A stretch of 64,000 nucleotides of DNA from Roseicyclus sp. (lineage in GTDB: Bacteria; Pseudomonadota; Alphaproteobacteria; Rhodobacterales; Rhodobacteraceae). The DNA lies in assembly GCA_018401965.1 (NCBI GenBank), contig JAGYJU010000019.1, positions 62,001 to 126,000 on the forward strand, read 5' to 3'. Position numbers and translations under genes: made by a program. Below the pieces are notes generated by a model, which saw only the letters and a list, made by a program, of their open reading frames with translations, did not search any database and was not told where the DNA came from. Position 1 is the first letter of the stretch. Each line of letters starts with the position of its first letter. Positions 30,634-40,146 of this stretch are shown here, one piece after another.

Positions 30634-30716
30634 TCCCTGCCTGACAGCTTCCATCTCTTGCGCCTGCGGTCGACGCGCGCCAAACAGGGGCGACGCAAAC
30701 GCCGGGAGTGTGGGCC

Positions 30717-31649
30717 ATGAAGATCGCCTTTCAGATGGATCCGATCGGGTCGGTGAACATCGACGCGGACAGCACGTTCCGCCTCGCCGAAGAGGCGCAG
30801 GCGCGCGGCCATGATCTGTGGGTCTACACCCCCGACCATCTCAGCTACCGCGAGGGGCGGATCATGGCGCGCGCCCAGAGCCTGCGGGTGCAGCGGGTCA
30901 AGGGCGATCATGCCCACCTGGGGCCGGTGACCGATCTTGATCTGGCCGATGTCGATGTCGTCTGGCTGCGGCAGGATCCGCCTTTTGACATGGGCTATAT
31001 CACCACGACCCATCTGCTGGATCGGCTCAAGGGCAAGACGCTGGTGGTCAATGACCCGTTCTGGGTGCGCAATTGCCCCGAGAAATTGCTGGTGCTGGAT
31101 TTTCCCGACCTGACACCGCCCACCACCATCGCGCGCGACCTGTCGGTGCTGCGCGACTTCAAGGACCGGCATGGCGATATCATCCTCAAGCCGCTTTACG
31201 GCAATGGCGGCGCGGGCGTGTTCCGGCTGACCGACAGCGACCGCAACCTGAATTCGCTGCATGAACTGTTCACCGGCATCAACCGCGAGCCGTTGATCGC
31301 GCAGAAATTCCTGCCCGATGTGGCGGCGGGCGACAAGCGGATCATCCTTGTCGACGGTCATGCCGTGGGCGCGATCAACCGGGTGCCCGCCGTGGGCGAA
31401 ACGCGGTCGAACCTGCATGTGGGCGGGCGGGCCGAGAAAATCGGCCTGACCGCGCGCGAACACGAAATCTGCGCCGCCATCGGCCCCCGCCTGCGCGACA
31501 TGGGGCAGGTTTTCGTCGGCATCGACGTGATCGGCGGTTACCTGACGGAAATCAACGTCACCTCGCCCACGGGCATCCAGGAACTGGAACGGTTTGACGG
31601 CATCAATGTCGCCGCCCGGATCTGGGGCGCGATCGAGGCCAAGCTCTAA
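30717..31649 (+). CDS. gshB: Glutathione synthetase
   Basis: A 310-residue ATP-grasp enzyme that joins gamma-glutamylcysteine and glycine. [20 protein letters not shown] is the conserved N-terminus, [14 protein letters not shown] the glycine-rich ATP loop, and [15 protein letters not shown] the C-terminal signature. GGGAG lies nine bases before the ATG at 30717. It converges on comM with overlapping stop codons. Confidence 0.97.
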   Translation: MKIAFQMDPIGSVNIDADSTFRLAEEAQARGHDLWVYTPDHLSYREGRIMARAQSLRVQRVKGDHAHLGPVTDLDLADVDVVWLRQDPPFDMGYITTTHLLDRLKGKTLVVNDPFWVRNCPEKLLVLDFPDLTPPTTIARDLSVLRDFKDRHGDIILKPLYGNGGAGVFRLTDSDRNLNSLHELFTGINREPLIAQKFLPDVAAGDKRIILVDGHAVGAINRVPAVGETRSNLHVGGRAEKIGLTAREHEICAAIGPRLRDMGQVFVGIDVIGGYLTEINVTSPTGIQELERFDGINVAARIWGAIEAKL

Positions 31650-33187
31650 CCCGGTTTCGCCACCATCAACCGATAGCCAAGCGCCTCGGCGATATGGGGG
31701 CGCCCCACGGTCGCATCCCCGTCCAGATCGGCGATGGTGCGCGCCAGCCGCAAGATGCGGTGATAGCCGCGTGCGGTCAGCTTGAACCGCTCGGCGGCGG
31801 TCAGCAGAAACGCCTTTCCCTCGGCATCGGGCGTGGCGATGTCATCGAGCAGCGCGCCCTCGGCATCGGCATTCACCCGCGCCTTGGCCCCCAACCCTGC
31901 AAAGCGGTCCCGTTGCAGATCACGCGCCGCCGCCACGCGCCGGGCGATGTCGATGCTTTTCTCGCCCGTGGCCGGCAGGTCCAGGTCGGCATAGGCCACC
32001 GGCGGCACCTCCAGCCGGAGGTCGAAACGATCCATCAGCGGGCCGGAAATGCGGCCCATGTAATCTTCGCCGCACAGGGGCGCGCGCCCACAGGCCTGGC
32101 CCGCGTCATACAATTGGCCACAGCGGCACGGGTTGGCGGCCGCGACCAGCAGGAACCGGCACGGGTAGGTGACATGCGCATTGGCGCGCGCCACCACCAC
32201 GTCGCCGGTTTCGATCGGCTGGCGCAGGGTTTCCAGCACGGCGCGCGGGTATTCGGGGAATTCGTCGAGGAACAGCACGCCGTTATGGGCCAGGCTGATT
32301 TCACCCGGTTTCGCGCCCCGCCCGCCGCCCACGATGGCGGCCATAGAGGCGGTGTGGTGGGGCGCGCGAAACGGACGGCTGCGCGAAATGCCGCCTTCGT
32401 CAAGCAAGCCTGCCAGCGATTGGATCATCGAGGTTTCCAGCGCCTCGGTCGCCGACAGGGGCGGCAGCAGGCCCGGCATGCGGGCGGCCAGCATCGACTT
32501 GCCCGAACCGGGGCTGCCGACCATCAACAGGTGGTGGCGCCCGGCCGCCGCGATTTCCAGCGCGCGCTTGGCGCGTTCCTGCCCGCGCACCTCGGACAGG
32601 CATTTGGCGCTTGTGTCCTGCATCACCTCGCCGGGGCGGGCGGGGGGCAGCGGCGCACGGTCGGTCAGGTGCCCGATCAGCTCTGCCAGGGTGCGGGCGG
32701 CAAAAACCGGTGTCGCGCCGACCCAGGCGGCCTCGGCGCCACAGCCCAAGGGGCAATAGAGCACCCGCCCGTCTTCCCCCGCCGCAAGCGCCGTGGGCAG
32801 CGCGCCGATGACCGGGATCAGCGTGCCATCGAGCGACAATTCCCCCAGGGCCATTCCCGCTTCCACCCGGTCGCGCGGGATGATGTCGAGCGCCGCCAGC
32901 AAGGCCAAGGCGATGGGCAGGTCGAAATGCGATCCTTCCTTGGGCAGGTCGGCGGGTGACAGGTTGACCGTGATCCGTTTCGAGGGCAACGCGATGGCCA
33001 TCGCCGACAACGCCGTGCGCACCCGTTCGCGCGCCTCTGACACGGCCTTGTCGGGCAGGCCCACAACGGCAAAGGCCGGCACACCGGGGGTGACGGCGCA
33101 TTGCACCTCGACCCGGCGCGCCTCGAGCCCCTCGAAGGCGACGGTCTGGATGCGGGACAGGCTTTCGGGGCGGGCTGCGTCGAACAT
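31646..33187 (-). CDS. comM: ComM/YifB-type magnesium chelatase-like AAA+ ATPase
   Basis: A 513-residue protein with an N-terminal Lon-S5-like domain ([20 protein letters not shown]), a Walker [14 protein letters not shown], Walker [10 protein letters not shown] and a C-terminal Mg-chelatase-like region; [10 protein letters not shown] holds a small cysteine cluster. ComM homologues are hexameric helicases that extend branch migration during natural transformation. The window has no other competence gene, so I give the family rather than a proven role. Confidence 0.9.
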   Translation of the reverse strand: MFDAARPESLSRIQTVAFEGLEARRVEVQCAVTPGVPAFAVVGLPDKAVSEARERVRTALSAMAIALPSKRITVNLSPADLPKEGSHFDLPIALALLAALDIIPRDRVEAGMALGELSLDGTLIPVIGALPTALAAGEDGRVLYCPLGCGAEAAWVGATPVFAARTLAELIGHLTDRAPLPPARPGEVMQDTSAKCLSEVRGQERAKRALEIAAAGRHHLLMVGSPGSGKSMLAARMPGLLPPLSATEALETSMIQSLAGLLDEGGISRSRPFRAPHHTASMAAIVGGGRGAKPGEISLAHNGVLFLDEFPEYPRAVLETLRQPIETGDVVVARANAHVTYPCRFLLVAAANPCRCGQLYDAGQACGRAPLCGEDYMGRISGPLMDRFDLRLEVPPVAYADLDLPATGEKSIDIARRVAAARDLQRDRFAGLGAKARVNADAEGALLDDIATPDAEGKAFLLTAAERFKLTARGYHRILRLARTIADLDGDATVGRPHIAEALGYRLMVAKPG

Positions 33188-33280
33188 GGTTAACGCATAG
33201 CGCCGAAGCCTTACCGAAACGTAAATTTGCCGGACTGGTGAAACTTTTCGGGCCCGGACGAAATTTTCTGTCGGCCAGAG

Positions 33281-33310
33281 TGAACCGATCGGCGCTTTGC
33301 TGCGTAAGCT
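33281..33310 (+). promoter_or_regulatory. Candidate sigma-E promoter for rpoH
   Basis: TGAACC (33281-33286) and TAAGCT (33305-33310) are separated by 18 bp, 53 bp before the rpoH start. The Rhodobacter sphaeroides sigma-E consensus as I know it is TGATCC-N18-TAAGA, so the match is 5/6 and 4/5 with the exact spacing. Stress-induced transcription of this rpoH is inferred. Confidence 0.45.
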
Positions 33311-33362
33311 TTATGAAACGCTGTGTGTCAGCGCGTTCTATGCAACCAACGGGGGGTGCGAC

Positions 33363-34244
33363 ATGGCACTTGATATGGGTGGAGACCAAAGCCTCAGCCG
33401 CCGCGCGATGCGGGCGGAACTTCTGGATGCAGAGACCGAGTTGCGATTGGCCTATGCGTGGCGCGACCAGCGCGACGAAGAGGCATTGCACCGATTGATC
33501 ACCGCCTACATGCGCCTGGCCATTTCCATGGCGTCGAAATTCCGCCGCTACGGCGCGCCGATGAACGACCTGATCCAGGAGGCGGGGCTGGGCCTGATGA
33601 AGGCGGCCGACAAGTTCGACCCCGATCGTGGCGTGCGCTTTTCGACCTATGCGGTCTGGTGGATCAAGGCCTCGATCCAGGATTACGTGATGCGCAACTG
33701 GTCGATGGTGCGCACCGGGTCCACGTCGTCGCAGAAATCGCTGTTCTTCAACATGCGCCGGGTTCAGGCCCGGCTTGAACGCGAAGCGATGGCGGCAGGC
33801 CAGTCGCTTGACAAGCACCAGCTGCGCCAGATGATCGCCACCGAGGTCGGCGTGCCCTTGCATGACGTCGAGATGATGGAAGGCCGCTTGGCGGGGTCGG
33901 ATTATTCGCTGAACGCCACCCAATCCGTCGATGACGAGGGGCGTGAATGGATCGACGCGCTGGAAGACACCAGCACGCAGGCCGCCGAAATCGTCGAGGA
34001 TGCCCATGATACCCGTCAGTTGCGCGATTGGTTGATCATCGCGATGCAGGCCTTGAACGACCGCGAACGCTTCATCGTGCGTGAACGCAAACTGCGCGAA
34101 GACCCGCGCACCCTGGAAAGCCTGGGGGAAGAACTGGGTCTGAGCAAGGAACGCGTGCGTCAGCTGGAAGCCGCCGCTTTCGCCAAGATGCGCAAGACGC
34201 TCGAAGCCCAATCGAAGGAGGTTCGGTCATTCTTCGCCGCCTGA
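33363..34244 (+). CDS. rpoH: RNA polymerase sigma-32 factor
   Basis: A 293-residue group 3 sigma factor. MNDLIQEAGLGLMKAADKFD is region 2.1-2.2, RFSTYAVWWIKASIQDYVMR region 2.3-2.4, SQKSLFFNMRRVQARLE the RpoH box found only in sigma-32 proteins, and ESLGEELGLSKERVRQLEA region 4.2. Rhodobacteraceae often have two rpoH genes; the sequence and the sigma-E-like promoter suggest the rpoHII type, involved in the singlet oxygen and oxidative-stress response, but the second copy is not here for comparison. The ATG at 33363 follows a leader that is open but unlike the family. Confidence 0.93.
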   Translation: MALDMGGDQSLSRRAMRAELLDAETELRLAYAWRDQRDEEALHRLITAYMRLAISMASKFRRYGAPMNDLIQEAGLGLMKAADKFDPDRGVRFSTYAVWWIKASIQDYVMRNWSMVRTGSTSSQKSLFFNMRRVQARLEREAMAAGQSLDKHQLRQMIATEVGVPLHDVEMMEGRLAGSDYSLNATQSVDDEGREWIDALEDTSTQAAEIVEDAHDTRQLRDWLIIAMQALNDRERFIVRERKLREDPRTLESLGEELGLSKERVRQLEAAAFAKMRKTLEAQSKEVRSFFAA

Positions 34245-34375
34245 TCCTTCACGCGCCCTTGGCGCTTTTGCTGGGGCTGTTTGCCTATTCGCTGGCCACG
34301 GCTGCGCCGGGGCCGGTCCATGAGGATGCAGCCATTGTCCCGGCGGTCATCCAGACCTTCGCGGCCCTGCGCTGA
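34229..34375 (+). CDS. Possible small membrane protein with a non-standard ATT start
   Basis: After a perfect AAGGAGG at 34215-34221, seven bases lead to ATT 34229, from which 48 codons run to TGA 34375. The product would be a basic N-terminus, one hydrophobic helix (LALLLGLFAYSLATAA) and a short acidic tail. No ATG, GTG or TTG is suitably placed. It overlaps the last 16 bases of rpoH and ends 3 bp before the next gene. ATT is a known but very rare start (infC). The SD may instead be a relic. Confidence 0.25.
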   Translation: MLRRLILHAPLALLLGLFAYSLATAAPGPVHEDAAIVPAVIQTFAALR

Positions 34376-34378
34376 TCC

Positions 34379-35194
34379 GTGGGGCGGCTGCGCTGCCTTG
34401 GTTTTGTCGCCCTGGTCTTTGGGGCGAGCGGTGCGGTGGCCGAACCCGCATCGCTGGACCATGTCGTGTCGGCCACGCGCGCCACGCAGGTGGTCATCCT
34501 CGGCGAGGTGCATGACAACCCCGGCCACCACGCGCGACAGGCCGAGGTCTTGGGCGCAATCGAACCCGCGGCCATCGTCTTCGAGATGATCACGGCCGAT
34601 GACGCGGCGCGCATCACCCCCGATCTTGCAGGCGATGCCGATGCCTTGGCTGCGGCGCTGGATTGGGCCAATTCCGGCTGGCCCGATTTCGCCTATTACG
34701 CCCCCTTGTTCGCCTTTGGCCGCGACGTGCCGATCTACGGCGCGGCCGTCCCGCGCGATATCGCGCGCGGCGCCTTTCAGGGGGGGGCGGCGGCGGTTTT
34801 TGAAGGCGATGCGGTGCAGTTCGGTCTGACCACCCCCTTGCCCGAGGCGGAACAGGCCGCGCGCGAGGCCGAACAGATGGCCTCGCATTGCGACGCCTTG
34901 CCGCCCGATCTCCTGCCCGGTTTCGTGCAGGCGCAGCGCCTGCGCGATGCCGCCTTGGCCGCGGCAGCCCTCGACGCGCTGGCGGCCCATGGCGGCCCCG
35001 TGGCGATCATCACCGGCAATGGCCATGCGCGCCGCGATTGGGGCGTGCCCGCCGTGCTGGCCGTGGCCGCGCCCGAGGTGACGGTGGTCAGCCTGGGCCA
35101 GTTCGAAACCCCGCCCGAGGGCGATGTGCCCTTTGACCTTTGGGCGCTGTCCGATCCGGTCGCGCGCCCCGACCCTTGCGCAGCCTTTCGCTGA
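34379..35194 (+). CDS. ChaN-like haem/iron-regulated exported protein
   Basis: A 271-residue protein with an N-terminal signal (LRCLGFVALVFGASGAVAEP). VVILGEVHDNPGHHARQAEV is the characteristic start of the ChaN family (PF04187, haem-binding uptake/erythromycin-esterase-like fold), and IITGNGHARRDWGVPAVL its C-terminal signature. ChaN of Campylobacter binds haem. The start is a GTG at 34379. There is no lipobox, so it is probably periplasmic. Confidence 0.82.
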   Translation: MGRLRCLGFVALVFGASGAVAEPASLDHVVSATRATQVVILGEVHDNPGHHARQAEVLGAIEPAAIVFEMITADDAARITPDLAGDADALAAALDWANSGWPDFAYYAPLFAFGRDVPIYGAAVPRDIARGAFQGGAAAVFEGDAVQFGLTTPLPEAEQAAREAEQMASHCDALPPDLLPGFVQAQRLRDAALAAAALDALAAHGGPVAIITGNGHARRDWGVPAVLAVAAPEVTVVSLGQFETPPEGDVPFDLWALSDPVARPDPCAAFR

Positions 35195-35273
35195 GCGGGC
35201 CTGTCCAGAGAAGGGCATTGCCCTTGCCGGGGTGCGCCCGTAACCTTGCCCCCAAGCAAAAAGGTGGCCCATC

Positions 35274-36470
35274 ATGCTGGCAGGCAAGCGCATTCTCCTG
35301 ATCATCGGTGGCGGCATCGCGGCCTATAAATCGCTCGACCTGATCCGGCGCCTGCGCGATCAGGGGGCGGCGGTGACGCCGGTCCTGACCAAGGCCGCAG
35401 AACAGTTCGTGACGCCCCTGTCCGCCTCGGCGCTGGCGGCGGAAAAGGTGTATCGCGACCTGTTCGATCTGACCGACGAGGCGGAAATGGGCCATATCCA
35501 GCTGTCGCGGTCCGCCGACCTGGTGGTCGTGGCCCCCGCGACCGCCGACCTGATGGCCAAGATGGCCAATGGCCATGCGAATGACCTCGCCTCGACGGTG
35601 CTGATGGCGACCGACAAGCGGGTGCTGATCGCGCCGGCGATGAACCTGCGCATGTGGCTCCATCCCGCGACGCAGCGCAACCTGGCGATGCTTGCGGGTG
35701 ACGGGGTGCTGGTTGTCGGCCCGGAGGATGGCGCGATGGCCTGTGGCGAATTCGGTCCCGGCCGCATGGCCGAGGTGCCCGATATCGTGGCGGCCGTGCG
35801 CCGCGCGCTGGGTGATGGGCCGCTGGCCGGCCGGCATGTCGTGGTGACATCGGGGCCGACCCATGAACCGATCGATCCGGTGCGCTATATCGCCAACCGG
35901 TCATCGGGCGCGCAGGGCACGGCGCTTGCGGCCGCGCTGCGCGATCTGGGTGCACGGGTGACCTTCGTGACCGGCCCGGCCAGCGTGCCGCCGCCCATGG
36001 GGGTGGAGGTGGTGGCGGTGGAAACCGCGCTGGACATGGCGGCGGCGGTGCGCGCCGCGCTTCCGGCCGATGCGGCCGTCTTTGCGGCGGCCGTGGCCGA
36101 TTGGCGGGTGGCCAATGCGGCGGGGCAGAAGATGAAGAAGGATGGCACGGGCGGTCTGCCCAGGCTCGATTTCGCGGAGAACCCCGACATCCTGGCCAGC
36201 GTGGCCCAGATGGGCGAGGGGCGGCCCCGGCTGGTGATAGGCTTTGCCGCCGAGACCGAGACCGTCACCGCGCATGCGACCGCCAAACGCGCCCGCAAGG
36301 GCTGTGACTGGATCCTGGCCAATGACGTGTCGCCCGCGACCGGCATCATGGGCGGGGCCGAGAACGCGGTGACGCTGATCACCGCCGAGGGGGCCGAGGA
36401 TTGGCCGCGGATGGCAAAGCAGGAGGTGGCCCGGCGCCTGGCGGCGCGCATCGCGGACCACCTGGCCTGA
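35274..36470 (+). CDS. coaBC: Bifunctional phosphopantothenoylcysteine decarboxylase / phosphopantothenate-cysteine ligase
   Basis: A 398-residue fused enzyme catalysing two consecutive steps of CoA synthesis. The N-terminal FMN decarboxylase (CoaC, about residues 1-185) has PAMNLRMWLHPATQ and the active-site cysteine in MACGEFGPGRMAE. The C-terminal ligase (CoaB) has TSGPTHEPIDPVRYIANRSS and the lysine loop GQKMKKDGTGG. Length and domain order are normal. Confidence 0.97.
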   Translation: MLAGKRILLIIGGGIAAYKSLDLIRRLRDQGAAVTPVLTKAAEQFVTPLSASALAAEKVYRDLFDLTDEAEMGHIQLSRSADLVVVAPATADLMAKMANGHANDLASTVLMATDKRVLIAPAMNLRMWLHPATQRNLAMLAGDGVLVVGPEDGAMACGEFGPGRMAEVPDIVAAVRRALGDGPLAGRHVVVTSGPTHEPIDPVRYIANRSSGAQGTALAAALRDLGARVTFVTGPASVPPPMGVEVVAVETALDMAAAVRAALPADAAVFAAAVADWRVANAAGQKMKKDGTGGLPRLDFAENPDILASVAQMGEGRPRLVIGFAAETETVTAHATAKRARKGCDWILANDVSPATGIMGGAENAVTLITAEGAEDWPRMAKQEVARRLAARIADHLA

Positions 36471-36518
36471 GTGGCAAGCGCCGCAGGTGCGTATTTGTGG
36501 AAAGGTGAAGGGGACAGC

Positions 36519-36986
36519 GTGACCAACATGATCGAGGTCAAGCGCGAGGATTGGGCCGACCCTTTGGTTGCCCTGCCCGACTACGCGACGGCAGGCGCGG
36601 CGGGGGCCGATCTGCGCGCCAACCTGCGCGACGGCGACCGGCTGCATGGCCTGTTGCTGAAACCGGGCGCGCGGCTCGTGGTGCCCACCGGGTTGCGGGT
36701 GGCGATCCCTGCCGGGTTCGAGATGCAGATCCGGCCCCGGTCTGGCCTGGCTTTGGCCCATGGCATCGGCCTGCCCAACAGCCCCGGCACCATCGACAGC
36801 GATTACCGCGGACCCTTGGGGGTGATCCTGGTGAATTTCGGGGATCGCGCCTATCGCATCCGCCATGGCGCGCGCATTGCCCAAGCCGTCATCGCCCCGG
36901 TCTTGCAAGCGGCCTGGGCGATGGTCGAAGACCTGGACCGGACTGCGCGCGGGGCGGGGGGCTTTGGCTCCACCGGGGTGGGCTGA
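36519..36986 (+). CDS. dut: Deoxyuridine 5'-triphosphate nucleotidohydrolase
   Basis: A 155-residue trimeric dUTPase producing dUMP. The five motifs are in order: [45 protein letters not shown] and the flexible GGFGSTGVG tail. AAGGGG five bases upstream favours the GTG start at 36519 over ATG 36528. It lies 48 bp after coaBC, an association found in many bacteria, and its stop overlaps the moeB start. Confidence 0.95.
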   Translation: MTNMIEVKREDWADPLVALPDYATAGAAGADLRANLRDGDRLHGLLLKPGARLVVPTGLRVAIPAGFEMQIRPRSGLALAHGIGLPNSPGTIDSDYRGPLGVILVNFGDRAYRIRHGARIAQAVIAPVLQAAWAMVEDLDRTARGAGGFGSTGVG

Positions 36987-38041
36987 TGCTGTTTGTCCTG
37001 TTTCTGGCGGCGGCGCTTTGGGGCCTTGGCCATCTGATGAAGGCCCCGGTCCAGGCGCGGTTCTACATGCTGGGGCTGTTGTACCTGGCCGTTCTGGCGG
37101 TGCATCTGGGGGTGGCGCCGACCCATCCCCTGCGGTTGGCCACCGGGGGGTCGCTGACCGAATGGCTGGTGATCGGGGTAGGGGTGGGCCTGATCCTCGC
37201 CTATCGCGCGGGGCTGGGTCGGTTGCGCGCCCGCGCCGCCGCGGTCGAGGCCGCGCGCGATCTTGCCGCGCCCGTGGTGCAGAGCGGCCCGTTTTCGGCC
37301 GAGGAACTGGAACGCTATGCCCGCCACATCACCTTGCGCGACATCGGCGGGGCTGGGCAGCGCGCGTTGAAGGAGGCGTCGGTGCTGGTGGTGGGCGCGG
37401 GGGGGCTTGGATCGCCCGCGTTGCTCTACCTTGCGGCAGCGGGGGTGGGACGGATCGGGATGATCGATGCCGACGTGGTCAGCCTGTCGAACCTGCAGCG
37501 GCAGGTGATCCATACCGATGAACGCCAAGGCATGCCCAAGGTGTTTTCGGCACAAAAGGCGATGGCCGCGCTGAACCCGCATGTCGATCTGCGGCCCTAC
37601 AACCGGATGTTGGACGCCGATATCGCGCCGGCGCTGTTTGCCGAGTATGACCTGATCCTTGATGGCACCGATGCCTTTGGCACGCGCGCGATGATCAATG
37701 CCGCCGCCGTGGCGACGGGCCGCCCGGTGATCGCGGGGGCGATTTCGGCTTGGGAGGGTCAGATCACGCTTTATGATCCGGCCGGGGGCGCGCCTTGCAT
37801 GGCCTGCATCTTTCCCCATGCGCCCGCGCCGGGCCTGTCGGCCACCTGCGCGGATACCGGCGTGGTCGGGGCCTTGCCCGGGGTGATCGGCGCGATGATG
37901 GCGCTGGAGGCGGTGAAGGAGATCACCGGCGCGGGCCGGGGCCTGCGCGGTCGGATGGTGATCCATGATGCGCTGGGCGCCGAGAGCCGCGACATCGCGA
38001 TCAGGCGCCGTGCCGATTGCCCGGTGTGCGGCGGCGATTGA
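36986..38041 (+). CDS. moeB: MoeB/ThiF-type adenylyltransferase with an N-terminal membrane region
   Basis: A 351-residue protein. Residues 1-80 form about three hydrophobic segments ([51 protein letters not shown]). From about residue 105 it is a standard E1-like adenylating domain: YARHITLRDIGGAGQRALKE, VVGAGGLGSPALLYL, and zinc cysteines CMAC and CPVC. No rhodanese domain follows. MoeB activates the MoaD C-terminus for molybdopterin synthase, ThiF does the same for ThiS; I cannot decide between them. ATG overlaps the dut TGA. Molybdopterin demand exists in the window (xdhAB). Confidence 0.88.
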   Translation: MLFVLFLAAALWGLGHLMKAPVQARFYMLGLLYLAVLAVHLGVAPTHPLRLATGGSLTEWLVIGVGVGLILAYRAGLGRLRARAAAVEAARDLAAPVVQSGPFSAEELERYARHITLRDIGGAGQRALKEASVLVVGAGGLGSPALLYLAAAGVGRIGMIDADVVSLSNLQRQVIHTDERQGMPKVFSAQKAMAALNPHVDLRPYNRMLDADIAPALFAEYDLILDGTDAFGTRAMINAAAVATGRPVIAGAISAWEGQITLYDPAGGAPCMACIFPHAPAPGLSATCADTGVVGALPGVIGAMMALEAVKEITGAGRGLRGRMVIHDALGAESRDIAIRRRADCPVCGGD

Positions 38042-38123
38042 CCGCCCCGACCAGGCCCTGATCCGGAAGGGGGGTGCAGCCCCGCCCCTCTCGCCCTATG
38101 TAGTGGGAAACAGGAGATATCCG

Positions 38124-40146
38124 ATGACCAATCCGCTGCTCGAGACCTGGACCACCCGCTTTGCCCTGCCGCCCTTTGACCGGATCGAGGATGCACAGTT
38201 CGGTCCGGCGATGGAGGCGGCGCTGGACCAGGGGCGTGCGGCCATCGCCGCCATTGCCACGAACCCCGAGCCCGCGACCTTCGCCAACACGATCGAGGCG
38301 CTGGAACAGGCCGATGACCTGCTCGACCGGGTGGCGGGGGTGTTCTACAATCTGGCAGGCGCCGACAGCACGCCCGCGCGCGAAGCCTTGCAGCGCGAGT
38401 TCGCGCCGAAACTCTCGGCCTATGCGTCCGAGATCACCAATAACGCGGGCCTGTTTGCCCGGATCGATGATCTGTGGCGGCGGCGCGACAGCCTGGCATT
38501 GAGCGATGAACAGATGCGGGTTCTGTACCTGACGCATCGCGGCTTTACCCGGTCGGGGGCGGCGTTGCAGGGGTTTGCGCGCGACCGCCTGACCGAGGTG
38601 AAAAGCCGCCTTGCCGTGCTTGGCACGGAATTCGGCCAGAACCTTCTGGCCGATGAGCGCGACTGGGTCTTGCCCTTGTCCGAGACCGACCTGGAGGGTT
38701 TGCCCGATTTCGTGATCAAGGCCGCCCGCGCGGCGGGGCAGGACAAGGGTCAGGATGGCCCCATCGTGACCTTGTCGCGGTCGCTGATCGTGCCCTTCCT
38801 GCAGTTCAGCCCGCGCCGCGACCTGCGCGAGATCGCCTACAAGGCCTGGGCCGCGCGCGGGATGAATGGCGGCGACACCGACAACCGCGCCATCGCGGCC
38901 GAGGTTCTGGCGCTGCGGGCGGAACGGGCGATGTTGTTGGGCTATGACAGCTTTGCCGATTACAAGCTGGAAACGGAAATGGCGGGCACGCCCGACGCGG
39001 TGCGCAAGCTGTTGATGCAGGTCTGGGAACCCGCGCTGGCACAGGCGCAGACCGACAGCGTGAAGCTGACCGCGATGCTGCATTCCGATGGCGTCAACGG
39101 CGAGTTGGAACCCTGGGATTGGCGCTATTACTCCGAGCGCCGCCGGATGGCCGAACATGATCTCGATGAGGCCGAGCTGAAGCCGTATTTCCAGCTCGAT
39201 GCCATGATCGACTGCGGCCTTTGATTGCGCCAACCGCCTGTTCGGGCTGGAATTTGCGCCGCTGGACGTGCCGCTCTACCATTCGGACGCCCGCGCCTGG
39301 GAGGTGACGCGCGAGGGCCGTCACGTGGCGGTGTTCATCGGCGATTACTTCGCGCGCGGATCGAAACGGTCGGGCGCGTGGTGTTCGGCGATGCGCAGCC
39401 AGAAAAAACTGGGCGGCGATACCGCGCCCATCGTGGTGAACATCTGCAATTTCGCCAAGGGCGATCCGGCGCTGGTGTCCTATGACGATGCGCGCACGCT
39501 GTTCCATGAATTCGGTCACGCGCTGCACCAGATGTTGTCCGATGTCACCTACGGGTCGATTTCCGGCACTTCCGTGGCGCGCGATTTCGTGGAACTGCCC
39601 AGCCAGCTGTTCGAGCATTGGCTGGAAGTGCCCGAGGTGCTGGAAAAGCATGCCCGCCACGCCGACACCGGCCAGCCCATGCCGCGCGCGCTGCTCGACA
39701 GGCTCTTGGCGGCGCAAACCTATGACATGGGGTTCCAGACGGTCGAATATGTCGCCTCGGCCCTGGTCGATCTCGAATTCCACGCCCAGGAAGAGGCCCC
39801 GGTCGACCCGATGGAGACGCAGGCCGAAACGCTTGAGGGATTGGGGATGCCGCGCGCCATCGGCATGCGCCATGCCACCCCGCATTTTGCCCATGTCTTC
39901 AGCGGCGATGGCTATTCCAGCGGCTATTACAGCTACATGTGGTCCGAGGTGATGGATGCCGACGCCTTTGCCGCCTTTACCGAGGCGGGCGATGCCTTTG
40001 ACCGCGATACCGCGCAAAGGCTGGAACGCTTCATCCTGTCGGCGGGCGGTAGCCAGGAGGCCGATCAGCTCTATACCGCGTTCCGGGGCAGGATGCCGGG
40101 GGTGGAGGCCTTGCTGAAAGGGCGCGGGCTGGATGCCGCCGCCTAG
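38124..40146 (+). pseudogene. M3 family oligopeptidase, interrupted by one inserted base
   Basis: Two frames together give about 673 residues of an M3A zinc oligopeptidase (Dcp/PrlC type). The first begins at ATG 38124 (AGGAG upstream) and stops at 39224; the second continues ANRLFGLEFAPLDVPLYH and carries the zinc site LFHEFGHALHQML (HExxH). Deleting the T at 39213 restores LDAMIDAAFDCANRLFG, which is the expected family sequence. Without correction the product lacks the whole catalytic domain. The enzyme would degrade oligopeptides in the cytoplasm. An assembly error is likely. Confidence 0.85.
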
